This document shows, in pieces, positions 17,140-24,494 of a DNA stretch of 64,000 nt (position 1 is its first letter; each line of letters opens with the position of its first letter). The notes beneath the pieces were generated by a model, which searched no databases, was not told the DNA's origin, and saw only the letters and a program-made list of their open reading frames with translations. Both the position numbers and the translations under genes were made by a program. Origin of the DNA: Runella sp. CRIBMP (GTDB lineage: Bacteria > Bacteroidota > Bacteroidia > Cytophagales > Spirosomataceae); assembly GCF_009905605.1 (NCBI RefSeq), contig NZ_JAAAKZ010000006.1:1-64000 (forward strand). Direction: 5' to 3'.

Positions 17140-17481
17140 TTAGCAACAAGATTGCGTCTGGCCTGAAGCATTTTTGGCTAGGTCGGCGAAAACCCCAAAT
17201 TGCCTCACAAACTGGTTGAAGACCTCCCAATCAATGCAGTAGCAAGAGGTTTTGCCTTCGATACTGCCTTTGATAAGCCCGATGGATTTTAATTCCTTCA
17301 AGTGTTGAGACACCGTGGCCTGCGCCAACGGTAAGCCTTCCACGATTTCGCCGCAAATGCAGCTTTTTTGTTGGGCTAATATTTTCAGAATCGCGATGCG
17401 TGCTGGATGGGCAATGGCTTTGGCAAAATCAGCTAAGGCGATTTCGTCAGCTAGAAAATCCATTTTTCGGTTAGTAGCCAT
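17140..17481 (-). CDS. arsR: ArsR-family metalloregulator
   Basis: 113 aa from the ATG at 17481; the open frame extends 17 codons upstream, but that part overlaps the promoter. Winged-helix HTH with AHPARIAILKIL and QATVSQHLKELK. Candidate As(III)-binding thiols are Cys41 and Cys43 (CIC just before the recognition helix region), Cys80/Cys82 (SCYC) and a C-terminal Cys pair. It is first gene of the ars operon and very likely autorepresses through the dyad at 17498-17515 until As(III) binds. Confidence 0.88.
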   Translation of the reverse strand: MATNRKMDFLADEIALADFAKAIAHPARIAILKILAQQKSCICGEIVEGLPLAQATVSQHLKELKSIGLIKGSIEGKTSCYCIDWEVFNQFVRQFGVFADLAKNASGQTQSCC

Positions 17482-17497
17482 CGGATATTTTATTGTA

Positions 17498-17532
17498 TAT
17501 CGCAAATATACGATAAGTAATAAAAAAGTCAA
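17498..17532 (-). promoter_or_regulatory. ars promoter with operator overlapping the -7 box
   Basis: On the minus strand TTG (17530-17532) is followed after 19 bp by TATATTTG (17503-17510), an exact Bacteroidota -7 element. That -7 box forms the spacer of an inverted repeat TATCG-N8-CGATA at 17498-17515. A repressor bound there would block the sigma factor directly. The arsR ATG is 17 bp further on. Confidence 0.7.
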
Positions 17533-17600
17533 TTTTTAGAGGCAAAGCGAAGAGGCATTTTATTTATTATAATAGTGTTGCGCCGTTTGATAACTTGGGG

Positions 17601-17665
17601 TAGAATGATAAAGTACATTCAGAGAAATTTTACAAATTTGTGATATTCTAAACCTTATCATTCTA
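17601..17665. repeat. Widely spaced 11-bp inverted repeat upstream of the SBBP gene
   Basis: TAGAATGATAA at 17601-17611 and its exact complement at 17655-17665 flank a 43-bp AT-rich spacer, 24 bp before the ATG at 17689. It could form a leader RNA stem or be a pair of half-sites for a regulator. Function unknown. Confidence 0.5.
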
Positions 17666-17688
17666 AATCATTTTAATTTACCCTTCTT

Positions 17689-19338
17689 ATGAAAATGCTT
17701 CTTCTCTTTTTTAAAAGGCAACTCTTTTGCCAAATATTTTTGTTGTTTTTTTTACAAGTTTCATGGGCGCAAAACGTGACCATTTTGCCGAACGGCATCA
17801 ATCCAGCTCCCGTGGGAACCATCCCACGCCTCAGTTACGAAGCCATTTTGGCCCTACCATCCCCACAATTGGGAGACTTGGCCGTTGACCTTACTTTCAG
17901 AGTGATGCGCATGTACAACGGGCTCGAATGGGCGATATTCAAAACCTCAGTGAGTCAGGATTTGACCGATTATACGGCAATGAGCCTGGGAGGATTGTTT
18001 CCTGCCGATGTTGCAACCGACAACGCGGGCAACATATACACCACGGGGCGTTTTGAGGGCACCGTCACCGTGGGGGGACTGAGCCTGACCTCGGTGGGGG
18101 GAACCGATATTTTTGTCGCTAAATTCAACAGATTTGGTACAGTACAGTGGCTGCGACGGGGTGGTGGGTCAAATTTCGTGGAAGAAGAAGGGAAAAGTAT
18201 TGCCATAGATGGCAGTGGCAATGTGTACGTGACGGGTTATTTTTCAACTACCGCTAATTTTAATACTCCTTCGTCAACGGGTACAAATGAACTCGTATCG
18301 GCAGGGTCTACCGACATTTTTGTGGCCAAATACAATACTTCGGGGGCATTGCAGTGGTTGCGGCGCGGAGGTGGAACTTCGGGAGAGTTTGGAAAAGGAA
18401 TTGCGGTAGATGGAAGTGGTAACGTGTATGTGACGGGTTATTTTTCAACTACCGTTAATTTCAATACCCCATCAGCTACGGGAAGCAACGAACTGGTCTC
18501 TGCGGGAAACACTGATGTTTTTGTGGCCAAATATAATACTTCAGGGGTAGTACAATGGTTGCGCCGTGGAGGAGGGACTGGCTCCGATGAAGGGAATGGG
18601 ATAGGGGTAGATGTAAGTGGTAACGTGTATGTAGTGGGTTTTTTTAATAGTAAGGCTAGTTTTAATGTGCCCTCAGTCGCGGGGAGTTTTGACCTTGTCT
18701 CAGACGGTGAGCGCGATATTTTCGTGGTAAAGTTTAGCACTTTAGGCACGCCCGAATGGGTACAGAGAGGAGGTGGAACGGATTTTGATGAAGGTAAAGA
18801 TATTGCGGTAGATTCCAATGGCGATTTTTATATCACGGGTTATTTTGTCAATACTGCCAATTTCAATACCCCCTCGGCTTCGGGGAGCAATGAGCTTATT
18901 TCGGCGGGGAGTGGTGATATTTTTGTCCTTAAATACAATACTTTCGGGGGGCTGTTGTGGCGGCGAAGAGGCGGAGGAACAGGCAATGATTTTGGGGAGG
19001 CGATTGTAGGGCGAAGCGGTGGCAATATTTTTGTAACAGGAGCTTATAATGGGGTCGCTAATTTCAATACTCCCTCGGCTTCGGGTAGCAATGAGCTCCA
19101 ACCCTTTGGGCTATTTGACCTTTTTGTGGCAGAATACTTCAGTACGGGCGTGTTGCTGGGACTACAGCGTGGTGGAGGACAGACTGATGATGTAGGTAAA
19201 GGTATTGCGATTGGGGCTTTTGGTGCCTTGCACGTAGTAGGAAGTTATGAAAGTTTTGTCCAATTTGGCTTAACGCAGCTACCGAGGAACACTAGCGGCA
19301 GCAGTTATTCAGGGTTTATTACATTTATGAAACAGTAG
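17689..19338 (+). CDS. Secreted SBBP-repeat (beta-propeller) protein
   Basis: 549 aa. The signal peptide covers about residues 1-28, ending SWAQ. The mature protein has about seven tandem units of roughly 63 residues. Each contains DGSGNVYVTGYF, an FNTPS strand, DIFVAKYNTSG and WLRRGGG, the pattern of SBBP (seven-bladed propeller) repeats. Several units are also near-identical in DNA, so the array could expand or contract by recombination. It was not seen to end in a Gly-Cys-X or obvious type IX signal. It is probably a surface or extracellular structural/binding protein with unknown ligand. Confidence 0.8.
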   Translation: MKMLLLFFKRQLFCQIFLLFFLQVSWAQNVTILPNGINPAPVGTIPRLSYEAILALPSPQLGDLAVDLTFRVMRMYNGLEWAIFKTSVSQDLTDYTAMSLGGLFPADVATDNAGNIYTTGRFEGTVTVGGLSLTSVGGTDIFVAKFNRFGTVQWLRRGGGSNFVEEEGKSIAIDGSGNVYVTGYFSTTANFNTPSSTGTNELVSAGSTDIFVAKYNTSGALQWLRRGGGTSGEFGKGIAVDGSGNVYVTGYFSTTVNFNTPSATGSNELVSAGNTDVFVAKYNTSGVVQWLRRGGGTGSDEGNGIGVDVSGNVYVVGFFNSKASFNVPSVAGSFDLVSDGERDIFVVKFSTLGTPEWVQRGGGTDFDEGKDIAVDSNGDFYITGYFVNTANFNTPSASGSNELISAGSGDIFVLKYNTFGGLLWRRRGGGTGNDFGEAIVGRSGGNIFVTGAYNGVANFNTPSASGSNELQPFGLFDLFVAEYFSTGVLLGLQRGGGQTDDVGKGIAIGAFGALHVVGSYESFVQFGLTQLPRNTSGSSYSGFITFMKQ

Positions 19339-19381
19339 CTAAAACTTCTCACTTAGAGTGCTTCTGCTTCATTGATAAAAA

Positions 19382-19411
19382 ACAAAGTCGGGCCAAATGA
19401 CCCGACTTTGT
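19382..19411 (+). terminator. Intrinsic terminator after the SBBP gene
   Basis: Perfect 11-bp stem (19382-19392 with 19401-19411, ACAAAGTCGGG and complement) with an 8-nt loop, preceded by an A-run and followed by a T-rich stretch, 43 bp after the SBBP stop. It may work in both directions. Confidence 0.7.
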
Positions 19412-19617
19412 CTGCTTCTAAACCCTAACCTATGATAAAATAATGATTGTTTTCGATGGCTGTATGTGTCTCACATTGACGATACAAAATTGTCTCATTT
19501 ACCGAAAATCTAAAAAAGGATTCCTGTGAACTGTCAAATTTGCGTATTGGAGTGCACAAATGGCTCAGCGAATCGTTGCGCTATAACCAGTGGCTTCTTA
19601 CAGCTTTACTAAGCGGA

Positions 19618-20376
19618 TTAGCTGTTTGTTTCTACCACTTCTACGTCGGTGCGGAGCAGGATGCCCGTGGCCAGCGCCGCGAGGATGGTTCGGGTTTCAG
19701 CGTCCAACGAAGGGTCAATCCAAACCGTGCCGTTGTTGAGGGTAGATACAGCCCCAACTACTTTGCCATTCAGAACAAATTCGTGCCCGTAAACGGCCAT
19801 TTTTTTGAGCCATTCGGGTTGATTTTCTAGTCCGCGAACGGCTTTGATTTCAATGGTTTGAGCGTAGTTTCGGGCGTAGCCCGCTGATTCTTTCTGCCTC
19901 AGGAAATCACCGTTGGGATTGTACAACACAAAATCCCAGGTGTCTTCTTGGGCGGTTAGGAGGGTACCCGCAAAATAATTTTCGTATTGAAGCGGGATGC
20001 TGAAAAAGTCTTGTACCAGACTCAAATCGTTGCTTTTGAAGCGACTGACGCACGATACCCTGACCGCGCGGCCTTCGGGACTGAATTGAGTAAAACTGAG
20101 TTTTTCCTGCGCGCCCTGAAACCGGAGAATAAAGGGTACATCGTAGCTTCGGGTCCAGCCGCGCCTGACTTTATCGGTGCGGTAATCGCCGTACCGAATT
20201 ACCTGCCCTATCTGGAATCCCTGACGGCCTTTGACGGGCATTGCGGTGGCGTTTAGTTCGGGGTTAAAAGCTACTTGAGCGCTTTTGCAGCTTGACAAAA
20301 GCACCCCGCCAAGCAGGAAGACGAATGCGTAGTTTTTTAGGGATAAAGAAAATGTTTTAGATTCATTGAATTTCAT
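19618..20376 (-). CDS. Lipoprotein of unknown function
   Basis: 252 aa from the ATG at 20376. The open frame runs 38 codons further upstream, but this Met starts a proper lipoprotein signal (hydrophobic FVFLLGGVLL then LSSC). The mature domain is beta-rich and has no motif I recognise. It ends in a segment about residues 215-240 resembling a glycine-zipper or hydrophobic hairpin (AALATGILL). It lies downstream of the small-membrane-protein/thioredoxin cluster, but 190 bp separate it, so co-transcription is uncertain. Confidence 0.65.
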   Translation of the reverse strand: MKFNESKTFSLSLKNYAFVFLLGGVLLSSCKSAQVAFNPELNATAMPVKGRQGFQIGQVIRYGDYRTDKVRRGWTRSYDVPFILRFQGAQEKLSFTQFSPEGRAVRVSCVSRFKSNDLSLVQDFFSIPLQYENYFAGTLLTAQEDTWDFVLYNPNGDFLRQKESAGYARNYAQTIEIKAVRGLENQPEWLKKMAVYGHEFVLNGKVVGAVSTLNNGTVWIDPSLDAETRTILAALATGILLRTDVEVVETNS

Positions 20377-20567
20377 GGTGTTGCTGTTTTGGTTCAAATA
20401 CGCCGTAAAATTCGCGGCAATCACTGGTTGAAAAATGACTTTTTTCTTGAATTGAGAAAGATTCAGGTTGAATTGTGGGTTTTTGCCCACGAAACCCCTA
20501 GCAAGGCATAAAAAAACCTGCTTCGGTCAAGAGCAGGTTGTATAAAGATAATAGAGGCTAGAATCTC

Positions 20568-20771
20568 TTATTTCACTGAACAAGTATTCAAGCCAAAAAT
20601 AGTATAGAGTGGACAAAAACTCATCACACTTGTCACGGCAAAAACGGCGGCTACCACCAGTGCGATGATGCCGAGTGTGCCCGTAAGGGTTCCCGTAAAA
20701 TACAGCGCAACGGCGATAGCGGCTACAATAAGACGAATAATGCGGTCGGTGCCGCCCATGTTAGGTTTCAT
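20568..20771 (-). CDS. DUF2892 (YgaP-type) inner-membrane protein
   Basis: 67 aa. The N-terminal MGGTDRIIRL and two hydrophobic helices ending in SFCPLYTIFGLNT match the DUF2892 family, the membrane domain found fused to rhodanese in YgaP. Cys-Pro in helix 2 and a C-terminal Cys could carry persulfide or respond to thiols. It lies 15 bp after the 31-aa ORF, with a Crp/Fnr-like site upstream of both. The link with rhodanese and thioredoxin genes supports a sulfane-sulfur role. Confidence 0.8.
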   Translation of the reverse strand: MKPNMGGTDRIIRLIVAAIAVALYFTGTLTGTLGIIALVVAAVFAVTSVMSFCPLYTIFGLNTCSVK

Positions 20772-20786
20772 GTTCGTAAGATGTTT

Positions 20787-20882
20787 TTAGTGTTTAATGC
20801 CTTCAATCAAAAAATACAAACCCACCAACAGCGCCGCGCAAAGCAGGCATACAACGATTAGTTTTGGGGCGTTTGATTTCAT
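20787..20882 (-). CDS. 31-aa single-helix membrane protein
   Basis: Short ORF with a basic N-terminus (MKSNAPK) and one membrane helix (LIVVCLLCAALLVGLYFLI). It has a proper start, stops 15 bp before the DUF2892 gene, and sits 36 bp after a Crp/Fnr-like palindrome, which supports it being real. Two Cys lie within the helix. The function is unknown. Confidence 0.5.
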   Translation of the reverse strand: MKSNAPKLIVVCLLCAALLVGLYFLIEGIKH

Positions 20883-20917
20883 GGGGTAAAGGTCGGACTA
20901 AAAACCTCTTCGAGTCA

Positions 20918-20931
20918 GTGATATATGTCAC
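20918..20931 (-). promoter_or_regulatory. Crp/Fnr-type palindrome (GTGA-N6-TCAC)
   Basis: GTGATATATGTCAC is a near-perfect 14-bp dyad of the Crp/Fnr class, 36 bp upstream of the 31-aa ORF and DUF2892 unit. A close copy with the same flanks (CAGTGATAT...) lies at 22274-22287 before the rhodanese gene. I infer a shared Crp/Fnr-family regulator; no such gene is in the window. Confidence 0.55.
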
Positions 20932-21024
20932 AAAAGCGCTTGAAAATCAAGATTTTGGGATGATTTTCATCATCTCCTGACGGAGATTGTCAGGAAAGAT
21001 GTTGAATTGGGGTGGAAGCATAAT

Positions 21025-21342
21025 TTATTGAGCTTGCGTAGCCAATTGATTCACAATCTGTTCCAACTGTTTTTTCTGGACTACGCCCGATTGCCGCCAC
21101 ACAATTTTCCCTTTCTGAAAAAGAATCAATGTTGGCACACCCTGAATGCGGTAAGTTTGGGATGCCGCAGGGTTTTTATCAACGTCGATTTTAATGACGC
21201 GCACGCGGTCTCCCATTTGGGAAGCGAAATCTTTTAAAATCGGCGACATCATTTTGCACGGGCCGCACCATTCGGCAAAAAAATCAACCAAAACGGGCGT
21301 TTCACTCTGAATTATTTCATTAAATGTCTGTTTCTTTTCCAT
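21025..21342 (-). CDS. Thioredoxin
   Basis: 105 aa from the ATG at 21342; upstream codons in the same frame have no export signal and overlap the neighbouring gene. The fold markers are PVLVDFFAEWCGPCK, with redox Cys26 and Cys29, and the cis-Pro loop GVPTL. Cytoplasmic disulfide reductase. Being in a unit with rhodanese and DUF2892/DUF6132 genes, it may reduce persulfides or recycle the rhodanese; it could also serve the nearby arsenate reductase-like protein. Confidence 0.88.
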   Translation of the reverse strand: MEKKQTFNEIIQSETPVLVDFFAEWCGPCKMMSPILKDFASQMGDRVRVIKIDVDKNPAASQTYRIQGVPTLILFQKGKIVWRQSGVVQKKQLEQIVNQLATQAQ

Positions 21343-21379
21343 GATCTGTTGTTGATTAAAGATAAAAAATACGCCAGTA

Positions 21380-21610
21380 CTACTTCTCGGCGTCGTTGCG
21401 GCGCGGCATAAATTTACTAAGTTGTAAATCTTGCAACATTCCACCGCCAAAATACCCCATCAGTGCGCCGTAAGGCACCATCGTTTGCCACTGAGATTTA
21501 AGCGGACAAGTTCCCGTCAGGCAACCGATTTCTTTCCAGTACCAATACCCGCCAATGGCCCCTGCTACCGCGCCCAGCCAGCCCCACGGAATATTACTTA
21601 ACTTCTTCAT
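21380..21610 (-). CDS. DUF6132 family small membrane protein
   Basis: 76 aa from the ATG at 21610. The segment WGWLGAVAGAIGGYWYW forms a Gly-rich helix, followed by IGCLTGTCPL and a second short hydrophobic stretch (YGALMGYFGGGML). The CLTGTCP pair resembles thiol motifs of sulfur-handling membrane proteins. The family recurs in Bacteroidota next to rhodanese and thioredoxin genes. Its start overlaps the end of the upstream gene by 17 nt, implying translational coupling. Confidence 0.75.
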   Translation of the reverse strand: MKKLSNIPWGWLGAVAGAIGGYWYWKEIGCLTGTCPLKSQWQTMVPYGALMGYFGGGMLQDLQLSKFMPRRNDAEK

Positions 21611-21833
21611 AATGTGTTTCTTCAATGGTTTTTGAGGTGCTTTGACGGGTGTTTGGCGTGGCGCAACCACCTGAGCCGCAGCAACCTACATTCATAATGG
21701 CCTGCAACGCAAACAATCCTCCCAGTAATCCCAAAAGTGGTTGATGGTCAACAAAGGCGGAATAGATGAGCCACAAGCCCATTCCCATCCGCAAAATTCG
21801 CATAAAATCCCAATTCTTAAGTACCGCCGTCAT
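21594..21833 (-). CDS. DUF2892-like small membrane protein with Cys-rich tail
   Basis: 79 aa. WDFMRILRMGMGLWLIYSAF opens a two-helix hairpin, which is followed by NVGCCGSGGCATP, a three-Cys cluster, then a polar tail. It resembles a YgaP-type membrane domain. The Cys cluster suggests sulfur or metal handling. It overlaps the DUF6132 gene by 17 nt and lies 49 bp after the rhodanese gene. Confidence 0.7.
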   Translation of the reverse strand: MTAVLKNWDFMRILRMGMGLWLIYSAFVDHQPLLGLLGGLFALQAIMNVGCCGSGGCATPNTRQSTSKTIEETHYEEVK

Positions 21834-21882
21834 AATCGGTTATTATTTCATGAATTAACAATTTAGCTACTTACAAAGTGCC

Positions 21883-22209
21883 CTAGTAGGGCCAGCTCAT
21901 CATCCCGCCCGATAGGTTGTAAACGTGCTCAAAGCCCGAGTTTCCCATCATTTTACAGGCTTGACCACTGCGATTTCCACTGCGACAATACACAAAATAG
22001 GTTTTGCTTTTGTCTAATTTGGCAATTTTTTGTTGAAAATCGGCGCCCATTAAATCAATATTGATGGCACCCTTAATGGCACCCGAGCGCATTTCGGCTG
22101 CGGTACGCACATCTAATACTACGGCATTGGGAGTTTCGTCAATCAATTGTTTAAAGCTCGAAGCGTTAACGTTTTCGTAATTTTTTTTGGTTTTAAGAAA
22201 GTCAAACAT
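21883..22209 (-). CDS. Cytoplasmic rhodanese-domain protein
   Basis: 108 aa, single rhodanese domain. VVLDVRTAAEM and the active loop YCRSGNRS identify it, with Cys75 as persulfide carrier. No signal peptide. It is first of a tight four-gene unit (rhodanese, DUF2892-like, DUF6132, thioredoxin), with a Crp/Fnr-like site 65 bp upstream. The gene set fits detoxification or trafficking of sulfane sulfur. I infer this from context; no sulfur dioxygenase gene is present here. Confidence 0.85.
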   Translation of the reverse strand: MFDFLKTKKNYENVNASSFKQLIDETPNAVVLDVRTAAEMRSGAIKGAINIDLMGADFQQKIAKLDKSKTYFVYCRSGNRSGQACKMMGNSGFEHVYNLSGGMMSWPY

Positions 22210-22273
22210 GGTCTTTGTCGGTTTTGATTTTAATTTGATACGACAAAGTTCCGAACTATCAGAGGCTAGTACA

Positions 22274-22287
22274 GTGATATTTGTTAC
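22274..22287 (-). promoter_or_regulatory. Crp/Fnr-type site upstream of the rhodanese unit
   Basis: GTGATATTTGTTAC matches the GTGA-N6-TCAC dyad at 20918-20931 with one broken pair, and its flanks are also alike. It lies 65 bp before the rhodanese ATG, a typical distance for activation. Confidence 0.5.
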
Positions 22288-22290
22288 ACA

Positions 22291-23658
22291 CTACGAAATA
22301 TGAGGTAATTCCACCAAAAATTTACTGCCGTGCTGGAGCTGGCTCTCCACATGAATTTTACCTTTGTGCAGTTCGACAATCCTTTTACACACCGACAGAC
22401 CCACGCCAAAGCCTGAAATAGTTAGGGCATTTTTTGAGCGATAAAAAGGCTCAAAAATGGCGGTAAGGTCTTCTGCTGGAATGCCGATGCCTTCGTCTTG
22501 GACGCTGACGAGCGTGTGTGTTTCGTTAAAGTTAATAATCACAATTGCTTGATGGTTAGCGGAATACTTGCAGGCGTTGCTTATTAGGTTGGTAAAGACA
22601 GTTTTGAGAAGAGGTTCGTCTCCGAGGACCGTAATGTGCTTTTCATTTTCGGGTTCCTTTGCGTATTCTACGCTGATGCGATACTCTGGTTTGCTCAAAA
22701 GCAAATCATCTTGCGCCTGAAACACCACATCGTCGATGCGGACTTCGGCCGCGCTGTTGATGGAAGATTTTAGTGGTCGGACAATCTGTAAAAGGCTATT
22801 GCTCAGAGCAATGAGTCGGTTTATGTCTTTTTGTATATTTTCTAAGATTCCTCGGTGCTGGGCTACGCTGAGTTTTTCGTCCAAGCTTATTTCTACTTCC
22901 GATTTAAGGGCGGCAAGGGGTGTTCGGAGTTCATGGGAGGCGTGCGAAACAAAGCTTTTTTGCAGTTCGAACGACTGTTCCAAACGATACATCATTTTAT
23001 TGAACGCCGCCGCAAGCTGGCCGATTTCGTCTTTTCCGTGGCGCTCATCCAAACGTTCTCGCAAGTTGTTGGCCGTGATGGTGCTGATTTGACTAATGAA
23101 CTGATTGACGGGGCCTAGCGCGTTTCCTGCAAAAAAAATTCCCAGTAAAACCGTAATCAGAATGCCAATGACCAAACCGCTGTAAAGTATATCGCGGAGA
23201 TTGGCCATCTTGCTGTGGCCGAATTTGTCATAGGCCGAGGCTAAAATAATGTAATTTTGCCCGTTGAGTTCATACAAAAGCCCAACTACTTCGTTTTCTT
23301 CATCGCTTGTTTCGACGTATTTGTGTTTTCTGACGCGGTTCAATAAATCATTGCCGTAGTGAATGACGTGGTCGTCTAAGCTGCTGTAAAATAGTTTGTT
23401 TTGTTGATCAAATACTAGCACTTTCTCATCGACTAATGCCGTGAGGGTATTTTTATCAATGATTTTGAGCAAATCACGGTCTATTTCGTCCACCTTTATG
23501 AGCAATTGGGCGGTCGTTATGGCTTTGCTTTTCAGTCGGTCGTAGTATTCTTGCTCTCTGAATTCGGCAAATAATTGGTAAATGACAAACGAAAAGACGG
23601 CCAGCAAGCTTCCCACAATCAACGAAAACTGAATGGCAATTTTGGTTTGAATTTTCAT
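22291..23658 (-). CDS. Sensor histidine kinase (OmpR-system partner)
   Basis: 455 aa. Membrane helices at about 8-30 and 158-178 frame a roughly 125-residue periplasmic sensor. Then come a HAMP region, the HisKA dimerisation domain with phospho-acceptor His242 (SHASHELRTP), and the ATPase boxes NLISNACKYS, DEGIGIP and FGVGLSV. It overlaps its response-regulator gene by 4 nt. Being divergent from a TolC/adaptor/CusA operon suggests that it senses periplasmic metal, like CusS. It is strongly similar throughout, including the sensor, to the kinase at 32933-34330. Confidence 0.88.
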   Translation of the reverse strand: MKIQTKIAIQFSLIVGSLLAVFSFVIYQLFAEFREQEYYDRLKSKAITTAQLLIKVDEIDRDLLKIIDKNTLTALVDEKVLVFDQQNKLFYSSLDDHVIHYGNDLLNRVRKHKYVETSDEENEVVGLLYELNGQNYIILASAYDKFGHSKMANLRDILYSGLVIGILITVLLGIFFAGNALGPVNQFISQISTITANNLRERLDERHGKDEIGQLAAAFNKMMYRLEQSFELQKSFVSHASHELRTPLAALKSEVEISLDEKLSVAQHRGILENIQKDINRLIALSNSLLQIVRPLKSSINSAAEVRIDDVVFQAQDDLLLSKPEYRISVEYAKEPENEKHITVLGDEPLLKTVFTNLISNACKYSANHQAIVIINFNETHTLVSVQDEGIGIPAEDLTAIFEPFYRSKNALTISGFGVGLSVCKRIVELHKGKIHVESQLQHGSKFLVELPHIS

Positions 23659-24359
23659 GGGTATTCGCGCAGTATATAGCCCAAACTCGGGCGCGTGTGA
23701 ATTAATTTGGGTTCAAAATCGCGGTCTATTTTCCGTCGTAAAATGTTGATATAGACTTCAATGACGTTGGTGCCTGTATCAAAATGAACGTCCCACACTT
23801 GGGCGGCAATGTCGTTTTTAGAAAGTACTTTTCCTTTGTTTTTGACCAAAAACACCAAAAATTCATACTCACGGGCAGTGAGATTGATTTCTTTTCCGGC
23901 GCGTTTGACGAGTTTACTATCTAAAAAAACCTCCAAATCGGCAATTCGAAGCACTTTTCCGACCGTTTCGACTTCCGGGCTGTTTCGGCGTAAGCCTACC
24001 AATACCCGGTGATAAAGCTCTCTGAAATCAAACGGCTTAACAATATAATCATCTGTGCCCGCCTCAAACCCTTCGATTTTGTCGTCTACCTCACTCATAG
24101 CTGTAAGCATCAGAATCGGGAGGGTGGGTTTTACATCACGCAGTCGCTTGCATACTTCGTAACCGCTCAATTCGGGAAGGTTAATGTCAAGAATCACCAA
24201 ATCAAAGGCAACGGTTTGTGCCCGGCGTAAGCCCAGTTGACCGTTGTAGGCCACTTCAGTGTCAAAACCCTTGTTGGTCAATCCCCGCGTGAGCAGTTGC
24301 GCAATCCGTTGGTCATCTTCAATGATGAGGATTTTTTTGGGTTCGGTGTCAGTTTTCAT
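23655..24359 (-). CDS. OmpR-family response regulator
   Basis: 234 aa from the ATG at 24359; the frame is open 19 codons upstream, but those overlap the promoter. Receiver domain with IIEDD and phospho-acceptor Asp58 (VILDINLPELSG), and a C-terminal winged helix ending in the usual IHTRPSLGYIL. It is first gene of a two-gene operon with the sensor kinase. It probably activates the divergent metal-efflux operon starting at 24495. Confidence 0.88.
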   Translation of the reverse strand: MKTDTEPKKILIIEDDQRIAQLLTRGLTNKGFDTEVAYNGQLGLRRAQTVAFDLVILDINLPELSGYEVCKRLRDVKPTLPILMLTAMSEVDDKIEGFEAGTDDYIVKPFDFRELYHRVLVGLRRNSPEVETVGKVLRIADLEVFLDSKLVKRAGKEINLTAREYEFLVFLVKNKGKVLSKNDIAAQVWDVHFDTGTNVIEVYINILRRKIDRDFEPKLIHTRPSLGYILREYP

Positions 24360-24381
24360 GGTTTCTAAACTATACTTAGGC

Positions 24382-24389
24382 CAAATATA
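24382..24389 (-). promoter_or_regulatory. -7 box of the response-regulator operon
   Basis: TATATTTG on the minus strand matches TAnnTTTG exactly, 22 bp upstream of the ATG at 24359. No good TTTG is at the standard 19-bp spacing (nearest TTG is 24 bp away), which would suit an activator-dependent or autoregulated promoter. Confidence 0.45.
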
Positions 24390-24494
24390 GTACATCCTAA
24401 CGCCTTCGCTTACCAATTTAGTTTTTTTTAAGGTCGGCTTTATATCAGGTTAATGTTGCCGACACACCTTTGCAAAAAGTATTCTTAACTACTT

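Noticed and set aside
18180-19300. Regular repeats that could be taken for a CRISPR array
   Set aside because: Units are about 190 bp, in frame, and encode SBBP propeller blades; there are no short repeats with unique spacers and no cas genes.
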